Shown here piece by piece: positions 47,504 through 58,390 of a DNA stretch of 64,000 nucleotides (positions are counted from its first letter, which is position 1; the number at the start of each line of letters is the position of its first letter). A program made the position numbers and the translations under genes. The notes below the pieces were generated by a model. It had not been told where the DNA came from. It saw only the letters and a program-made list of their open reading frames with translations, and made no database searches. Origin of the DNA: Naasia sp. (GTDB lineage: Bacteria; Actinomycetota; Actinomycetes; Actinomycetales; Microbacteriaceae); assembly GCF_025465545.1 (NCBI RefSeq), contig NZ_JAODMK010000003.1:89999-153998 (forward strand). The letters are read 5' to 3'.

Positions 47504-47522
47504 CACTTGTTTTTTGCAAGTG
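47504..47522. promoter_or_regulatory. Palindrome CACTTG-N7-CAAGTG, candidate HxlR-family operator
   Basis: CACTTGTTTTTTGCAAGTG just upstream of the VOC-HxlR pair, abutting TTGACG. Confidence 0.5.
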
Positions 47523-47562
47523 TTGACGCTGTCCACATGAGGACCCCACGAAGGAGACCACG

Positions 47563-47997
47563 ATGACCGCGATGTTCGTCAACCTGCCGGTGACCGACCT
47601 GGAGCGCGCGAAGGCGTTCTACACGGCCATCGGGTTCGCCATCAATCCGCTCTTCACCGATCACAACGCCGCCTGCGTCGTCGTCGAGGAGGACCACAGC
47701 TACTTCATGCTCCTGGTGCGCGACTTCTTCCAGACCTTCACCGACCTGCCCATCGGCGACCCGGCGGTGAACCCGTCGGTGTCGACGGCGATCTTCCTCG
47801 ACAGCCGCGAGGCGGTCGACAAGGCTGTCGCCGACGGCATCGCCGCGGGCGGTGGCGAGCCGCGCCCCGCCTCGGACTACGGCTTCATGTACCAGCGCCA
47901 GGTCACCGACCCCGACGGAAATCTCCTCGAGTTCGGCTGGATGGACCCGGCCGCGGCCGCTCAGGGCCCCGAGGCCTTCGCGAGTCAGCAGGCCTGA
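47563..47997 (+). CDS. VOC family protein
   Basis: FVNLPVTDLERAKAFYTAIGF...VTDPDGNLLEFGWMDPAAA. Confidence 0.93.
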   Translation: MTAMFVNLPVTDLERAKAFYTAIGFAINPLFTDHNAACVVVEEDHSYFMLLVRDFFQTFTDLPIGDPAVNPSVSTAIFLDSREAVDKAVADGIAAGGGEPRPASDYGFMYQRQVTDPDGNLLEFGWMDPAAAAQGPEAFASQQA

Positions 47998-48002
47998 GGG
48001 CC

Positions 48003-48644
48003 ATGGCCGCGCGCGACTACGGGCAGTACGGCGGGGTTCCGCGGGCACTCGAGCTCATCGGCGAACGGTGGGCGCTGCTCATCGTGCGGGACCTGCTGGT
48101 CGGGCCGCGCCGATACGGCGAGCTGGCCGCGGGGCTGCCCCGGATCCCGAGCAACATCCTGGCGGCGCGGCTCAAGGAGCTGCAGGCGGCAGGTGTCCTC
48201 CGGCGGGTGCCGCACTCGCGCGTCATCGTCTACGAGCTGACGTCCTACGGCCGGGAGCTCGAGCCCGTCGTGCTCGCGCTCGGCGCCTGGGGCTTCAAGG
48301 CGATGGAGGATCCGCGGGAGGAGCAGATCATCACCCCCGACTCGATGACGATGGACCTCCGCACCGCCTTCCGGCCGGAGGTGGCGGCGATCCTGCCGGC
48401 CACCGCCTACGCGGCGCGGCTGGGGGCCGTCCAGCTGCTCATCCGCGTCGACGGATCAAGCCTGGATGTGACGCGCGGAGACGGACCCGTGGACCTCGCC
48501 TTTGCCGCGGGTTCGGCCATCCACCGGCTCATCTCCGGCGGACTCGCACCGGATCGGGCGATCGCGACCGGCGCGGTCGAGGTGCTGCACGGGCCGGGCA
48601 GACTCCTCGACCGCTTTGCGAGCACCTTCCACGTTGCGGCCTGA
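48003..48644 (+). CDS. HxlR-family winged-helix transcriptional regulator
   Basis: ALELIGERWALLIVRDLLVGPRRYGELAAGLPRIPSNILAARLKELQAAGVLRR. Confidence 0.93.
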   Translation: MAARDYGQYGGVPRALELIGERWALLIVRDLLVGPRRYGELAAGLPRIPSNILAARLKELQAAGVLRRVPHSRVIVYELTSYGRELEPVVLALGAWGFKAMEDPREEQIITPDSMTMDLRTAFRPEVAAILPATAYAARLGAVQLLIRVDGSSLDVTRGDGPVDLAFAAGSAIHRLISGGLAPDRAIATGAVEVLHGPGRLLDRFASTFHVAA

Positions 48645-48693
48645 GTCCGGCGCGGAGCCCTTACGTCGCGAGCAGGCTATCGGGCCCGCCAGC

Positions 48694-48745
48694 TGGCAGG
48701 ACCGCCGCGCCCCTCGCGGCGCGATCGGGCCGTTCCCTCCTGCCA
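48694..48745. terminator. Bidirectional terminator-like hairpin between convergent genes
   Basis: Arms TGGCAGGA (48694-48701) / TCCTGCCA (48738-48745) around a GC-rich inner hairpin. Confidence 0.4.
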
Positions 48746-48768
48746 CAAGCGCGCGCGCATGTCGAGCC

Positions 48769-48969
48769 TCAGCCTCGAGAGCGCCCCAGCCCGGAGCCGG
48801 TGTCGAGGTCGTCGCCCGCGACCAGGTCGGGGCCCTCGCTCTCGGTGATGTCGACCCCTTCGAATGCCGGGTCGAGCCCGAGCTCCTTGTCGTGCTCCTT
48901 GCGCAGCTTCTCCTGCGCGCCGTCGTTGTCGGCGAGGTTCCGCTCGTCGCGGGTGGTGTCGTCGGTCAT
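48769..48969 (-). CDS. Small acidic hypothetical protein
   Basis: MTDDTTRDERNLADNDGAQEKLRKEHDKELGLDPAFEGVDITESEGPDLVAGDDLDTG; AAAGGACGAGCC upstream. Confidence 0.7.
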   Translation of the reverse strand: MTDDTTRDERNLADNDGAQEKLRKEHDKELGLDPAFEGVDITESEGPDLVAGDDLDTGSGLGRSRG

Positions 48970-49166
48970 GGCTCGTCCTTTCGGCTGGACCGCCAGCGTA
49001 CGCCGCGGGTTCGGGGGGATTCGAAGCGGCCGATGCCCTCCACGGCGCCGTCGGGAAGGAATAGATTTACGGCGGCACCCCGACCTTCGCGGAGGAAGGA
49101 CGGGCGGCGCACCCGAGCAGGCGCGCACGCCCGGCGGGCCGCCGAGATCCACTCGCAGGAGAACCG

Positions 49167-50762
49167 ATGGCCGTGAACGAGCTCCACTCCAACCTGATCC
49201 ACCGCGTGAACGTGGGCGACAGCCTCACCCGCAGCGCCGCCCGGTCCTCCTCCTCGCTCGCCCTCGTGCAAGGTGATCGACGGCTGACCTACGCGGAGCT
49301 CAACGAACAGGTCAACCGGGTCGCCAACTCCCTCACCGAGCGTGGGATCAGCGGCGGCGACGCCATCGCGCTGGCCTCCGGCAACAGCATCGAGTTCCTC
49401 GTGACCTACTACGCCTGCGCGAAGATCGGCGCGGTCTGCGTGCCCATCAACCTGGGCTGGCGTGAGGAGGAGGTCACCTACGTGCTGGCCGACGCGGACG
49501 CGCGGCTGCTCGTCGTCGCCGCCCCGCTGGCCGAGCGGATGGCCCCGAGCGTCGCGGCCAGCGACGGCATCGTGGCCGTCGTGCTGATCGGCGAATCGGA
49601 CGCCGACTTCGGCCCCCGGCACGTCCACCCGTTCACCGATCTCACCGGCCACGCGGACGCCCGGGAGCCCGAGCACCTCATCGACGACCGCGCCCCGCTC
49701 ACCTACCTGTACACGAGTGGCACCACCTCGTTCCCCAAGGGCGTGGTGGGCAACCACACCGCCATCTACCTCGAGTCGATGACGATGGCGCTCGAGGGAC
49801 AGTTCCGGGCCGACGACAGGTTCGCGGCAATGCTGCCGATGTTCCACACCGCGCAGCTCAACTGCCACTGCACGACCGCGATCATGGTCGGCGCGACCAT
49901 GCACATCCTCCCCGGCTTCGACGCGGAGACGCTGCTCACGCTCATCGAGACGGAGAGCATCACCCAGATCTTCGGACTGCCGATGATGTACCGGGCGATG
50001 CTCGAGCACGAGTCGATCGGCCGGCGGAAGCTGTCCAGCCTGCGCCGAGCGCTGTACGCGATGGCGCCGATGCCGCAGGACATGCTCGAGAAGTGCATCG
50101 AGGTGTTCGACTGCGGCTTCTACCTGCTGTTCGGACAGACCGAGATGAGCCCGACCGCGACCATCTTCCGCCCCGAGAACCAGCTCTCTCATCCCGGCGC
50201 GGCCGGCACGGCGGTCGTCAACGTGCAGGTCGCGATCATGGCCGAGGACGGCACGCTGCTGCCACAGGGCGACACGGGAGAGATCGTCTACCGTGGGCCG
50301 CACACCATGACCGAGTACCTCGGCAACCCGGACGCCACCGAGGAGGCCTTCCGGCACGGCTGGTTCCACTCCGGCGACATCGGGCACCTCGGCGAGGACG
50401 GGATCCTCTGGTTCACCGACCGGCGCAAGGACGTGATCAAGACCGGCGGTGAGAACGTCGCCTCCATCGAGGTGGAGAAGGCACTGTATGCGGCCGAGCC
50501 GGGGGCTGCCGAGGTCGTGGTGGTCGGCCTGCCGCACGAGGACTGGTCCGAGGCGATCACCGCGTTCGTCGTGCCGAAGCCGGGTCACCAGCTCGATCCC
50601 GAGGCGATCCGCACCGCGATGCGGGAACGGATCGACGCGTACAAGATCCCCAAGTCGATCGTGTTCCTGGAGTCCCTGCCGAAGACGTCGACCGGCAAGA
50701 TCCAGAAGAACGTGATCCGGGACCGCCACGCCGATCACTACGGCGCCGCCGCCGCGCGCTGA
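49167..50762 (+). CDS. AMP-dependent acyl-CoA synthetase/ligase
   Basis: YLYTSGTTSFPKGVVGNH; FGQTEMSPTATIFRPE; WFHSGDIGHLGEDGILWFTDRRKDVIKTGGENVASIEVE; PKTSTGKIQKNVIR. Confidence 0.95.
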   Translation: MAVNELHSNLIHRVNVGDSLTRSAARSSSSLALVQGDRRLTYAELNEQVNRVANSLTERGISGGDAIALASGNSIEFLVTYYACAKIGAVCVPINLGWREEEVTYVLADADARLLVVAAPLAERMAPSVAASDGIVAVVLIGESDADFGPRHVHPFTDLTGHADAREPEHLIDDRAPLTYLYTSGTTSFPKGVVGNHTAIYLESMTMALEGQFRADDRFAAMLPMFHTAQLNCHCTTAIMVGATMHILPGFDAETLLTLIETESITQIFGLPMMYRAMLEHESIGRRKLSSLRRALYAMAPMPQDMLEKCIEVFDCGFYLLFGQTEMSPTATIFRPENQLSHPGAAGTAVVNVQVAIMAEDGTLLPQGDTGEIVYRGPHTMTEYLGNPDATEEAFRHGWFHSGDIGHLGEDGILWFTDRRKDVIKTGGENVASIEVEKALYAAEPGAAEVVVVGLPHEDWSEAITAFVVPKPGHQLDPEAIRTAMRERIDAYKIPKSIVFLESLPKTSTGKIQKNVIRDRHADHYGAAAAR

Positions 50763-50777
50763 GCGGCCAGGCCCAAA

Positions 50778-50851
50778 CGCCGAGTGCGCCTCGAGACGCC
50801 GAGCGCACCCTGGGGACGCATAGCGCTCGGCGACTCGAGGCGCACTCGGCG
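50778..50851. repeat. Long intergenic palindrome (18 + 10 bp arms)
   Basis: CGCCGAGTGCGCCTCGAG-A-CGCCGAGCGC-[16 nt]-GCGCTCGGCG-A-CTCGAGGCGCACTCGGCG. Confidence 0.95.
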
Positions 50852-50963
50852 CTCGCGACGCGCTTGCCGCTTCGTTGCGCACCGGTCGGCGAAGTGCAAC
50901 CCCTTCGGCGCAGCCAGGGGCGCGCCTAGCGTGGGAAGCGAACCCGATCGAGAAGGAGCCGAC

Positions 50964-51302
50964 GTGACCGAGTCACTCAAGCACGACGAACTTCCCCTCC
51001 CCGAGTACGACCACATCCCGCTCGGCATGCTCGGGGGCCGCATCGCGCCGCTCGACGCCGAGGGAGTGGGCCAGCTGCTCGACTACGAGCGGGAGCACGG
51101 CAACCGGCTGCCCATCGTGCAGATCCTCGAGCACCGCATCGAGGCGCTGCAGAACGGGGCGGAGTCGAGCGGAACGATCACCGACGCCTTCCCCGAGATG
51201 TCCCAGGGCCAGGCGGGCTCTCAGGTGACTCCAGCCACGTCCGGGCCGGTCATCAACCCGCCCTCGCACGGCGACCCGACCAACCCCGCACAGCCTCGCT
51301 GA
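50964..51302 (+). CDS. Hypothetical protein
   Basis: 112 aa; AGAAGGAGCC SD 5' of GTG; VTESLKHDELPLPEYDHIPLGMLGGRIAPLD. Confidence 0.75.
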   Translation: MTESLKHDELPLPEYDHIPLGMLGGRIAPLDAEGVGQLLDYEREHGNRLPIVQILEHRIEALQNGAESSGTITDAFPEMSQGQAGSQVTPATSGPVINPPSHGDPTNPAQPR

Positions 51303-51355
51303 CGGTACCCGACTCGTGGCGGCGTCGCCCCACACTGATGCGATAGGCAGGACTC

Positions 51356-51577
51356 ATGCGCTTCGGCGGCTACCTCAAGATGGCCCAGCAGGCCTTGAAG
51401 ACCGAGCAGGGCCGTGCCGCGGGCCGGAAGGCCGCGGACGGGCTCGCAGCGGCAGGCAACCGGATCACCGGCAACAAGCACGCCGACCTGGTCGAGAAGG
51501 CGCGCCTGGCCGCCCACAAGCGGCTCGGCGGACCCGACCCGAGCACCGGCACGAACCCGAGCACCGGCAGGCGCTGA
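51356..51577 (+). CDS. Small antitoxin-like (MT0933-like) protein
   Basis: AAGRKAADGLAAAGNRITGNKHADLVEKARLAAHKRLGG; similarity judged by eye. Confidence 0.55.
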   Translation: MRFGGYLKMAQQALKTEQGRAAGRKAADGLAAAGNRITGNKHADLVEKARLAAHKRLGGPDPSTGTNPSTGRR

Positions 51578-51728
51578 CCCGGCGGGCGGCCGCCGGACAG
51601 TTCTGAGGGCCGGCGGCCCGTTCTGGGGCAAGAAGTCCTGAGCGGTCCCGCGTACTACTGGTATCTGACACATTCAGTCGGCTGGATTCCGCGCGGGGGC
51701 GCGGCGGCCACAATCGGACGGGGAACCG

Positions 51729-52679
51729 ATGTCCGCCACGACGCACTCCGGAGCGCGCACGCGCGTTCCCTCGATGCGCCGTCCCTCCCCTGCACTGCTC
51801 CTGCTCGGCGCCGGACTCGTGCTGTGGGGCTATCTCGGCCTCGTCACCCTCTGGTCACCGAGCACTGTCGGGATCGCGGTGTGGGCAGTCCTCGGCGCCT
51901 TCCTCGTTCCCACCGCCCTGGTGCTCGCGCTCGCCCGGCGAGCCTCGTCGCCCGTCCTTCCGCGAGCCGTGCTGCTGCGGGCGATGCTTCTGGGCGGCGT
52001 GCTGGCGGCGGCTCTCGGCGGGCCGGTCCTCGACGCGCTTCAGACAGCCGTTCCCTCTCCGTTCCTGGGGTTCCTGCTGGCCTCCGCCTCGCAGCAGGCG
52101 ATCCTCGCGGTCCTCATGGTCGCGATCGCCTGGCGGCTTCCCCGCACAGGACGGGTCGGCCGCTATGTCGGCGCGGCGGTGGGCGCCGGATATGCCGGCT
52201 TCGCCGCCCTGGGGGCGATCCTCGAGGCGCATACGGCCTTCGGCTCCCGCCCGCTTCCTGCGGCGGTCGGCAACCCGATGCTCATCGAGGCGGGAGTGAC
52301 ACTGCAGTCCGCGGTCCTCGCGCCCGTCGGCTATCCGGTGTGGACGGCGCTGCTCGGGTCGGCGCTGCTCGCGGCCCTGAACCGGGCGAGCGGCGCGCGT
52401 CCGCCGCTGAAGGTCGCGGCGGCGCTCGCCTTCGTCGTCCTCACCGACACGGTCGTGCACGCGGGGTTCGTGGTCACCGGCGGAGTGCTCGGCACCTCGA
52501 GCACCGCTCTGATCGTGCAGACCTTCGCCGCGCTGGCCTTGTCCCTGCCCGCCGCCCTCGTGCTGCGCTCGCTGGGACGACGCGAGTCAGGACGGATCGC
52601 CGTCCTCGCGATCACGGAACCTGCCACCCTGGAGCCGGCTGTCGCTCGGCTGGTCGCGGCTCAGGCCGGCGGCGCGTAG
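51729..52679 (+). CDS. Multi-TM membrane protein
   Basis: 316 aa with about 8 hydrophobic segments. Confidence 0.8.
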   Translation: MSATTHSGARTRVPSMRRPSPALLLLGAGLVLWGYLGLVTLWSPSTVGIAVWAVLGAFLVPTALVLALARRASSPVLPRAVLLRAMLLGGVLAAALGGPVLDALQTAVPSPFLGFLLASASQQAILAVLMVAIAWRLPRTGRVGRYVGAAVGAGYAGFAALGAILEAHTAFGSRPLPAAVGNPMLIEAGVTLQSAVLAPVGYPVWTALLGSALLAALNRASGARPPLKVAAALAFVVLTDTVVHAGFVVTGGVLGTSSTALIVQTFAALALSLPAALVLRSLGRRESGRIAVLAITEPATLEPAVARLVAAQAGGA

Positions 52680-53644
52680 AGGAACAGGGCCACCTGATAC
52701 GCCGGGATCGTGCGCACGCCGTACTGGTGCGTCATCCCGTGGTTGTACTCCTCGATCACGACGTTCCCGTCGGAGAGCACGTCCTTCACGTAGGCGACAT
52801 GGTTGCCGTTGAACCAGGCCACCGAGCCCACCTTCGGCTCGCTGCCCGTCGCCCAGCCGTGCGACTGCCAGGCATGCGCCCACTGGGATGCGTCGCCGCC
52901 GCCGGGGGTGAGTCTCGACCACGTCCACGTGAAGGGCGCCGACGTGGAGCCGGCGTCGCGGTTGAGGCGCCACGCGACGAAGTCGACGCACTCGCGGTAG
53001 TAGTAGCCGAGGGGCGATAGTCCGCCGCCCTCCACGTCGGCAGCGTCGTACGGCCAGGGGTAGTCGTCTCCGAGCTCCCGGGCGCCGGACGCGTCGTAGT
53101 CCGCGGCGCGCTGGGCGCGGCCGGGGTCAGCGATGCGGCGCGCCATCTCCGCGTCCGAGGTGGCCGAGATGCCGCCCCGGTCGATGGATGCCGAAGCCGC
53201 CGAGGCGGAGACGACGAAGGCGGGCCCGGCCTGGAGCGATGACCCCGCGGACGGGTCGTCGGAGAAGGTCGAGGCGTAGGCGGGGAGGGCGGCGGTCGCG
53301 AAGAGACAGGGGACGACGAGAACGGCGACCGCCGCGCTCAGACCGCGCCGCTTCATCCCGGTGGGCGCCACCACGACCAGCCGACCGCGCTCATGCCGGG
53401 GACGAGCAGACGGCGCAGGCTCGGCGAGAACGCCGCGCCGGTGCCCGCGCGCGACCTTGGCCGGGGCAGCGTCCGGGGCGGGGCGCAGGTCCCTCCGGCG
53501 AGGCAGGGCGGCGGAGCCGCTCCCGATATCGAGGGGCCGAGGACCCGCGGACACGCCTGACTCGACCAAACCCACCCCACCCGGAAGACGTCTCATGTGT
53601 GCCATCCGGAGCCGGACGACCTTCCGAGAGTACGTGACGAGCAC
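52661..53644 (-). CDS. Secreted CHAP-domain amidase-like protein (start uncertain; MKRRGLSAAV at 53356 is an alternative)
   Basis: YYRECVDFVAWRLNRDAG...AHAWQSHGWATGSEPKVGSVAWFNGNHVAYVKDVLSDGNVVIEEYN. Confidence 0.85.
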   Translation of the reverse strand: MLVTYSRKVVRLRMAHMRRLPGGVGLVESGVSAGPRPLDIGSGSAALPRRRDLRPAPDAAPAKVARGHRRGVLAEPAPSARPRHERGRLVVVAPTGMKRRGLSAAVAVLVVPCLFATAALPAYASTFSDDPSAGSSLQAGPAFVVSASAASASIDRGGISATSDAEMARRIADPGRAQRAADYDASGARELGDDYPWPYDAADVEGGGLSPLGYYYRECVDFVAWRLNRDAGSTSAPFTWTWSRLTPGGGDASQWAHAWQSHGWATGSEPKVGSVAWFNGNHVAYVKDVLSDGNVVIEEYNHGMTHQYGVRTIPAYQVALFLYAPPA

Positions 53645-53688
53645 CCCACTGTCACGGAAGGGTAACGGCGAGTGTCGCTAATCGAAGA

Positions 53689-54186
53689 TCACGCAGCAGG
53701 GGCGAGGTACTCCGACCAGTCCGGTTGGGGCCGCTCGACACCCCGGACCAGCCACGCCGTGCCGTGCGGCATGCGGGGAATGATCCGCAGCTGCCAGCCC
53801 ATCTCGGTCGGCGTCCTGTCACCCTTGATGTTGTTGCAGCGGAGGCAGCACGCGACGAGGTTCTCCCACGAGTCGGCACCCCCACGCGACCGCGGCAGCA
53901 CGTGATCGACGGTGCTCGCCGAGTGGCCGCAGTAGGCGCAGCGCTGGCCATCGCGCCGCAGGACACCCCGTCGCGAGACCGGGATGCGGCGTCCGCCCGG
54001 GATCCGCACGTAGCGGGTCAGCACGATGACACTCGGCCGCTCCCACGATCCGGACGAGCAGACGACCGGATGACCCCGATCGGAGGCCACCACGGTGGCC
54101 TTTCCGCCCATCACGAGTACGAGTGCTCGCTTGAAGGAGATGACGGCGAGCGGCTCGAAGCCCGCGTTCAAGACCAGAGTGCGCAT
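53689..54186 (-). CDS. HNH endonuclease
   Basis: MRTLVLNAGFEPLAVISFKRALVLV...CAYCGHSASTVDHVLPRSRGGADSWENLVACCLRCNNIKGDRTP. Confidence 0.93.
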   Translation of the reverse strand: MRTLVLNAGFEPLAVISFKRALVLVMGGKATVVASDRGHPVVCSSGSWERPSVIVLTRYVRIPGGRRIPVSRRGVLRRDGQRCAYCGHSASTVDHVLPRSRGGADSWENLVACCLRCNNIKGDRTPTEMGWQLRIIPRMPHGTAWLVRGVERPQPDWSEYLAPAA

Positions 54187-54252
54187 CCGGATCCTCTCGA
54201 GACGGCCTGCACGGCTTGCAGGCACCCGAATCGCCGTGGAGGGGCGCAGGAT

Positions 54253-54286
54253 GCAGAAAAGGGCACCGTCTAGTGACGGCGCCCTT
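54253..54286. terminator. Terminator-like hairpin
   Basis: AAAGGGCaCCGTC-TAGT-GACGGcGCCCTTT followed by CTCTT. Confidence 0.55.
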
Positions 54287-54481
54287 TCTCTTCGACCACG
54301 AACAGGCCGCGGTCGAGTATCCGGCAGGCGTGCCAGCGGCTCGCAAGCGCGCAGACACCCACGGTTTGGGCGCTGGAACTCGGATTCACTGGCTGCCGTC
54401 CTCTCGGTGACGTGAGGTCAGGGTAATACACGCGGCGGACGGGACGACGCAGCGGATCGGCCGCAGCGCACCTCGTTGCCC

Positions 54482-55426
54482 TCAGATGCCGAGGCGGACG
54501 AAGAAGACGTTGCTGTCCCAGATGGGCTGCACCCGCACCGAGGCGCCCTCGTACGGCGCGTGCAGGATGTTGCCGTTGCCGGCGTAGATGCCGTCGTGGC
54601 TCAGGTCCCCGAAGATCACCAGGTCGCCGGGCTGGGCATCTGCCTGCGAGATGACCGTTCCCAGCTGGGACTGGCTCGTCACGGAGTGGGGCAGCGAGAT
54701 GCCGAACTGGGCATAGACGAACATCACGAGCCCCGAGCAGTCGAAGCCGGACGGGTCGGCGCCGCCGTAGACGTACGGCACTCCCAGGTACTGCTGGCCG
54801 ACCTGGTAGACCTGGTCGAGGCTGAAGTTCGGATAGGGCGGGTTCGACGTGTAGTCGGAGGCCGTGGGACCGCTGTACGAGGAGTACGACGCCTCGAGCT
54901 GCGCGCGGAGAGCCTTCGCCTCCGCGGCGGCCTGGGCGGCAGCTTCCTTCGCAACCTTCGCGGCCTTGGCGGCGGCCAGCTCCTCCAGCGTCGTGGCGGT
55001 GAAGACGTCGCGTGATGCGTCCGCCGCCACGACACCCGCGGGGACCTGGACGGTCTGTGCGCCGGAGAGCTTGAGGGCGCTCACATCACTCGAGGCGAAT
55101 TCGGGCTGCGCGTTGGCGATCGGATCGAAGGCGTACGACGGGATCGCGATGGTGGCGAAGAGCCCCATCGCGAGCGTCATCACGACGATGTTGAGGGCGC
55201 CGCGGCCTCGCGCCGAGCGCGGGGGACGCGACGGCGCCGCCGCACGCACTCCTGCTCCGGAGGTCCGGGCGGGGCGGCGGGACGGGGTCTCGGCTGCACG
55301 CGTCGAGCGGCGGGTGGCGTGCAGGGGGGTCGACACGGACCCCCTCGGCATCACTGCGTTGGAGGAATCGGGTGTCGGGTCGGACGACTCCCGGGGGGAG
55401 CCGTCGCGGTCACTCGATCGGGCCAA
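54482..55426 (-). CDS. NlpC/P60 (C40) family peptidoglycan peptidase, probable TTG start
   Basis: YLGVPYVYGGADPSGFDCSGLVMFVYAQFGISLPHSVTSQ...QPGDLVIFGDLSHDGIYAGNG; GCAGGAGG SD before TTG. Confidence 0.92.
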   Translation of the reverse strand: MARSSDRDGSPRESSDPTPDSSNAVMPRGSVSTPLHATRRSTRAAETPSRRPARTSGAGVRAAAPSRPPRSARGRGALNIVVMTLAMGLFATIAIPSYAFDPIANAQPEFASSDVSALKLSGAQTVQVPAGVVAADASRDVFTATTLEELAAAKAAKVAKEAAAQAAAEAKALRAQLEASYSSYSGPTASDYTSNPPYPNFSLDQVYQVGQQYLGVPYVYGGADPSGFDCSGLVMFVYAQFGISLPHSVTSQSQLGTVISQADAQPGDLVIFGDLSHDGIYAGNGNILHAPYEGASVRVQPIWDSNVFFVRLGI

Positions 55427-55635
55427 TGGAACCTCCTGCGCCCCGTATCCGCTGGCGCGGATACCCGTCCTCACGTTGCTAGGCGTCTCAGGGAATATCG
55501 CGTGACGGTGGCTTGGAAGCGTCGCGATTCCCGGCCCAAAGGCCGGCCTTCTGGCCTCCGGGCAGCCATCAGGCTACGGCAGGAGGGGCCGTATGTCACT
55601 TTCCGACGCGCGGAAGGCAACGAATGGATAACTCT

Positions 55636-56328
55636 TCAGACCGCCACGAAGATGTGCACGGCCACTTCGACCGGCAATTCGATGCCGCCCTCGACGCCGT
55701 CGCCCTGAACCGCGACATAGCCTCCCGCCGCCCGCAGCTGCACGCTCGCGCCCGGCATCACACCGGCCTGCTTGAGCTGCAGCAGGAGCTCCGGGTCGAA
55801 CTGCACGGGCTCACTGAGGCGGCGCACGGTCGCGCGAACGGGCCCCGAGCTGGCCCGCGCGCAGTCGACGATGTTGATCACACCGGCAAGGAAGGCGACC
55901 GCCGGGGACTTGTCGACGTCCTCGATGCGCGGGATCGGGTTGCCGTAGGGCGACTCGGTGGGATTGCCGAGGATGTGGATGAGCTTCTGCTCCACCTGCT
56001 CGCTCATCACGTGCTCCCAGCGGCACGCCTCCTCATGCACGAACTCCCACTCCAGCCCGATCACGTCGCTGAGCAGCCGTTCCGCCAGGCGGTGCTTGCG
56101 CATCACGTGCATCGCCTTGAGCCGACCGCCGGAGGTGAGCTCGAGGTGCCGGTCCCCGGAGACGACGACGAGGCCATCCCGCTCCATGCGGGCCACGGTC
56201 TGCGACACGGTGGGGCCGGAGTGACCGAGGCGCTCGGAGATGCGCGCCCGCAGCGGGACGATGTCCTCCTCCTCGAGATCGAGGATCGTGCGCAGGTACA
56301 TCTCCGTGGTGTCCACGAGATCGGTCAC
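55636..56328 (-). CDS. DtxR/MntR-family metal-dependent transcriptional regulator
   Basis: VDTTEMYLRTILDLEEEDIVPLRARISERLGHSGPTVSQTVARMERDGLV...CRWEHVMSEQVEQKL. Confidence 0.94.
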   Translation of the reverse strand: MTDLVDTTEMYLRTILDLEEEDIVPLRARISERLGHSGPTVSQTVARMERDGLVVVSGDRHLELTSGGRLKAMHVMRKHRLAERLLSDVIGLEWEFVHEEACRWEHVMSEQVEQKLIHILGNPTESPYGNPIPRIEDVDKSPAVAFLAGVINIVDCARASSGPVRATVRRLSEPVQFDPELLLQLKQAGVMPGASVQLRAAGGYVAVQGDGVEGGIELPVEVAVHIFVAV

Positions 56329-56419
56329 GAAGGCCTCCTGTACGCACGCGCTCAGCAGGGAGTTTACCGGGCGGGCGCACCGGGCCGGCGCCGTGCCCGG
56401 CGCGGCCCGAATAGGCTGA

Positions 56420-57786
<1,367 letters not shown>

Positions 57787-57799
57787 CGCAGCCGAGGCG

Positions 57800-58390
57800 T
57801 CAGCGGACCCGCTCGATCGCGTCCGCCCCGGTCTCGGCCCCGGTGTCCTCTGCGGACACGGCCATGTCGCCGTCGTCAGCGTGAGGGGCCGCGCGCTGGT
57901 CGAGCGCGTCGTCCTCATCGTCCTCGTCGACGAGTTCCAGCTCCGCCTCGGCGTCCTCGAACTCCACTCCGTCGAGCACATCGTCCTCGTCGTCGAGCAG
58001 GTCGTCCTCGTCCGGGCCTTCGTCGTCGTCATCGTCGATGACGAGGCTGCCCTCGCCGTCCTTGGCGTCCTGCGCGATCTGATAGTCGACCAGCCGATCG
58101 GACCAGGGCACCCACTCGGGCGCGACCAGGGCGTCCTCGCCGGGAAGCAGGGTCAGCTCGAGCACCGACGGCTCGTCGGCGCCGTCGAGGACGGACACGT
58201 AGACCGCCCAGCTCCACCCGGGGTAGCCGGGCATGGCCGTGCCGAACCGGACATCGAGAACGCCCTCGCTCACCTCATCAAGGCCGATCAGCTCCCCGAC
58301 GGTGTCGTCCGGCGTGGTCTCCAGCAGCGCCGCGCGGGCCGCCGCCACGACGGCCGCGTCGCCCGCCCCGGCGTCACGCATCGAGGTCAT
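57800..58390 (-). CDS. DUF3027 family protein
   Basis: GTAMPGYPGWSWAVYVSVLDGADEPSVLELTLLPGEDALVAPEWVPWSDRL with acidic tail. Confidence 0.88.
   Translation of the reverse strand: MTSMRDAGAGDAAVVAAARAALLETTPDDTVGELIGLDEVSEGVLDVRFGTAMPGYPGWSWAVYVSVLDGADEPSVLELTLLPGEDALVAPEWVPWSDRLVDYQIAQDAKDGEGSLVIDDDDDEGPDEDDLLDDEDDVLDGVEFEDAEAELELVDEDDEDDALDQRAAPHADDGDMAVSAEDTGAETGADAIERVR

Noticed and set aside
47019-47582. ORFs in the tRNA array containing CAPGGTRTPN and repeated CPWRDSNPGAS/APGGTRTL
   Set aside because: Translations of tRNA T-arm/acceptor antisense sequence, a well-known type of spurious ORF; the repetition comes from the 124-bp DNA repeat.
47008-47600. Integrated genomic island or prophage at tRNA-Arg
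   Set aside because: tRNA 3'-end duplications can be att sites, but no integrase, excisionase or phage gene follows; copies are 124 bp apart with ordinary genes after them.
55475-55620. ydaO-type c-di-AMP riboswitch upstream of NlpC/P60 gene
   Set aside because: This class is common upstream of actinobacterial peptidoglycan hydrolases, but the conserved core sequences were not found here.
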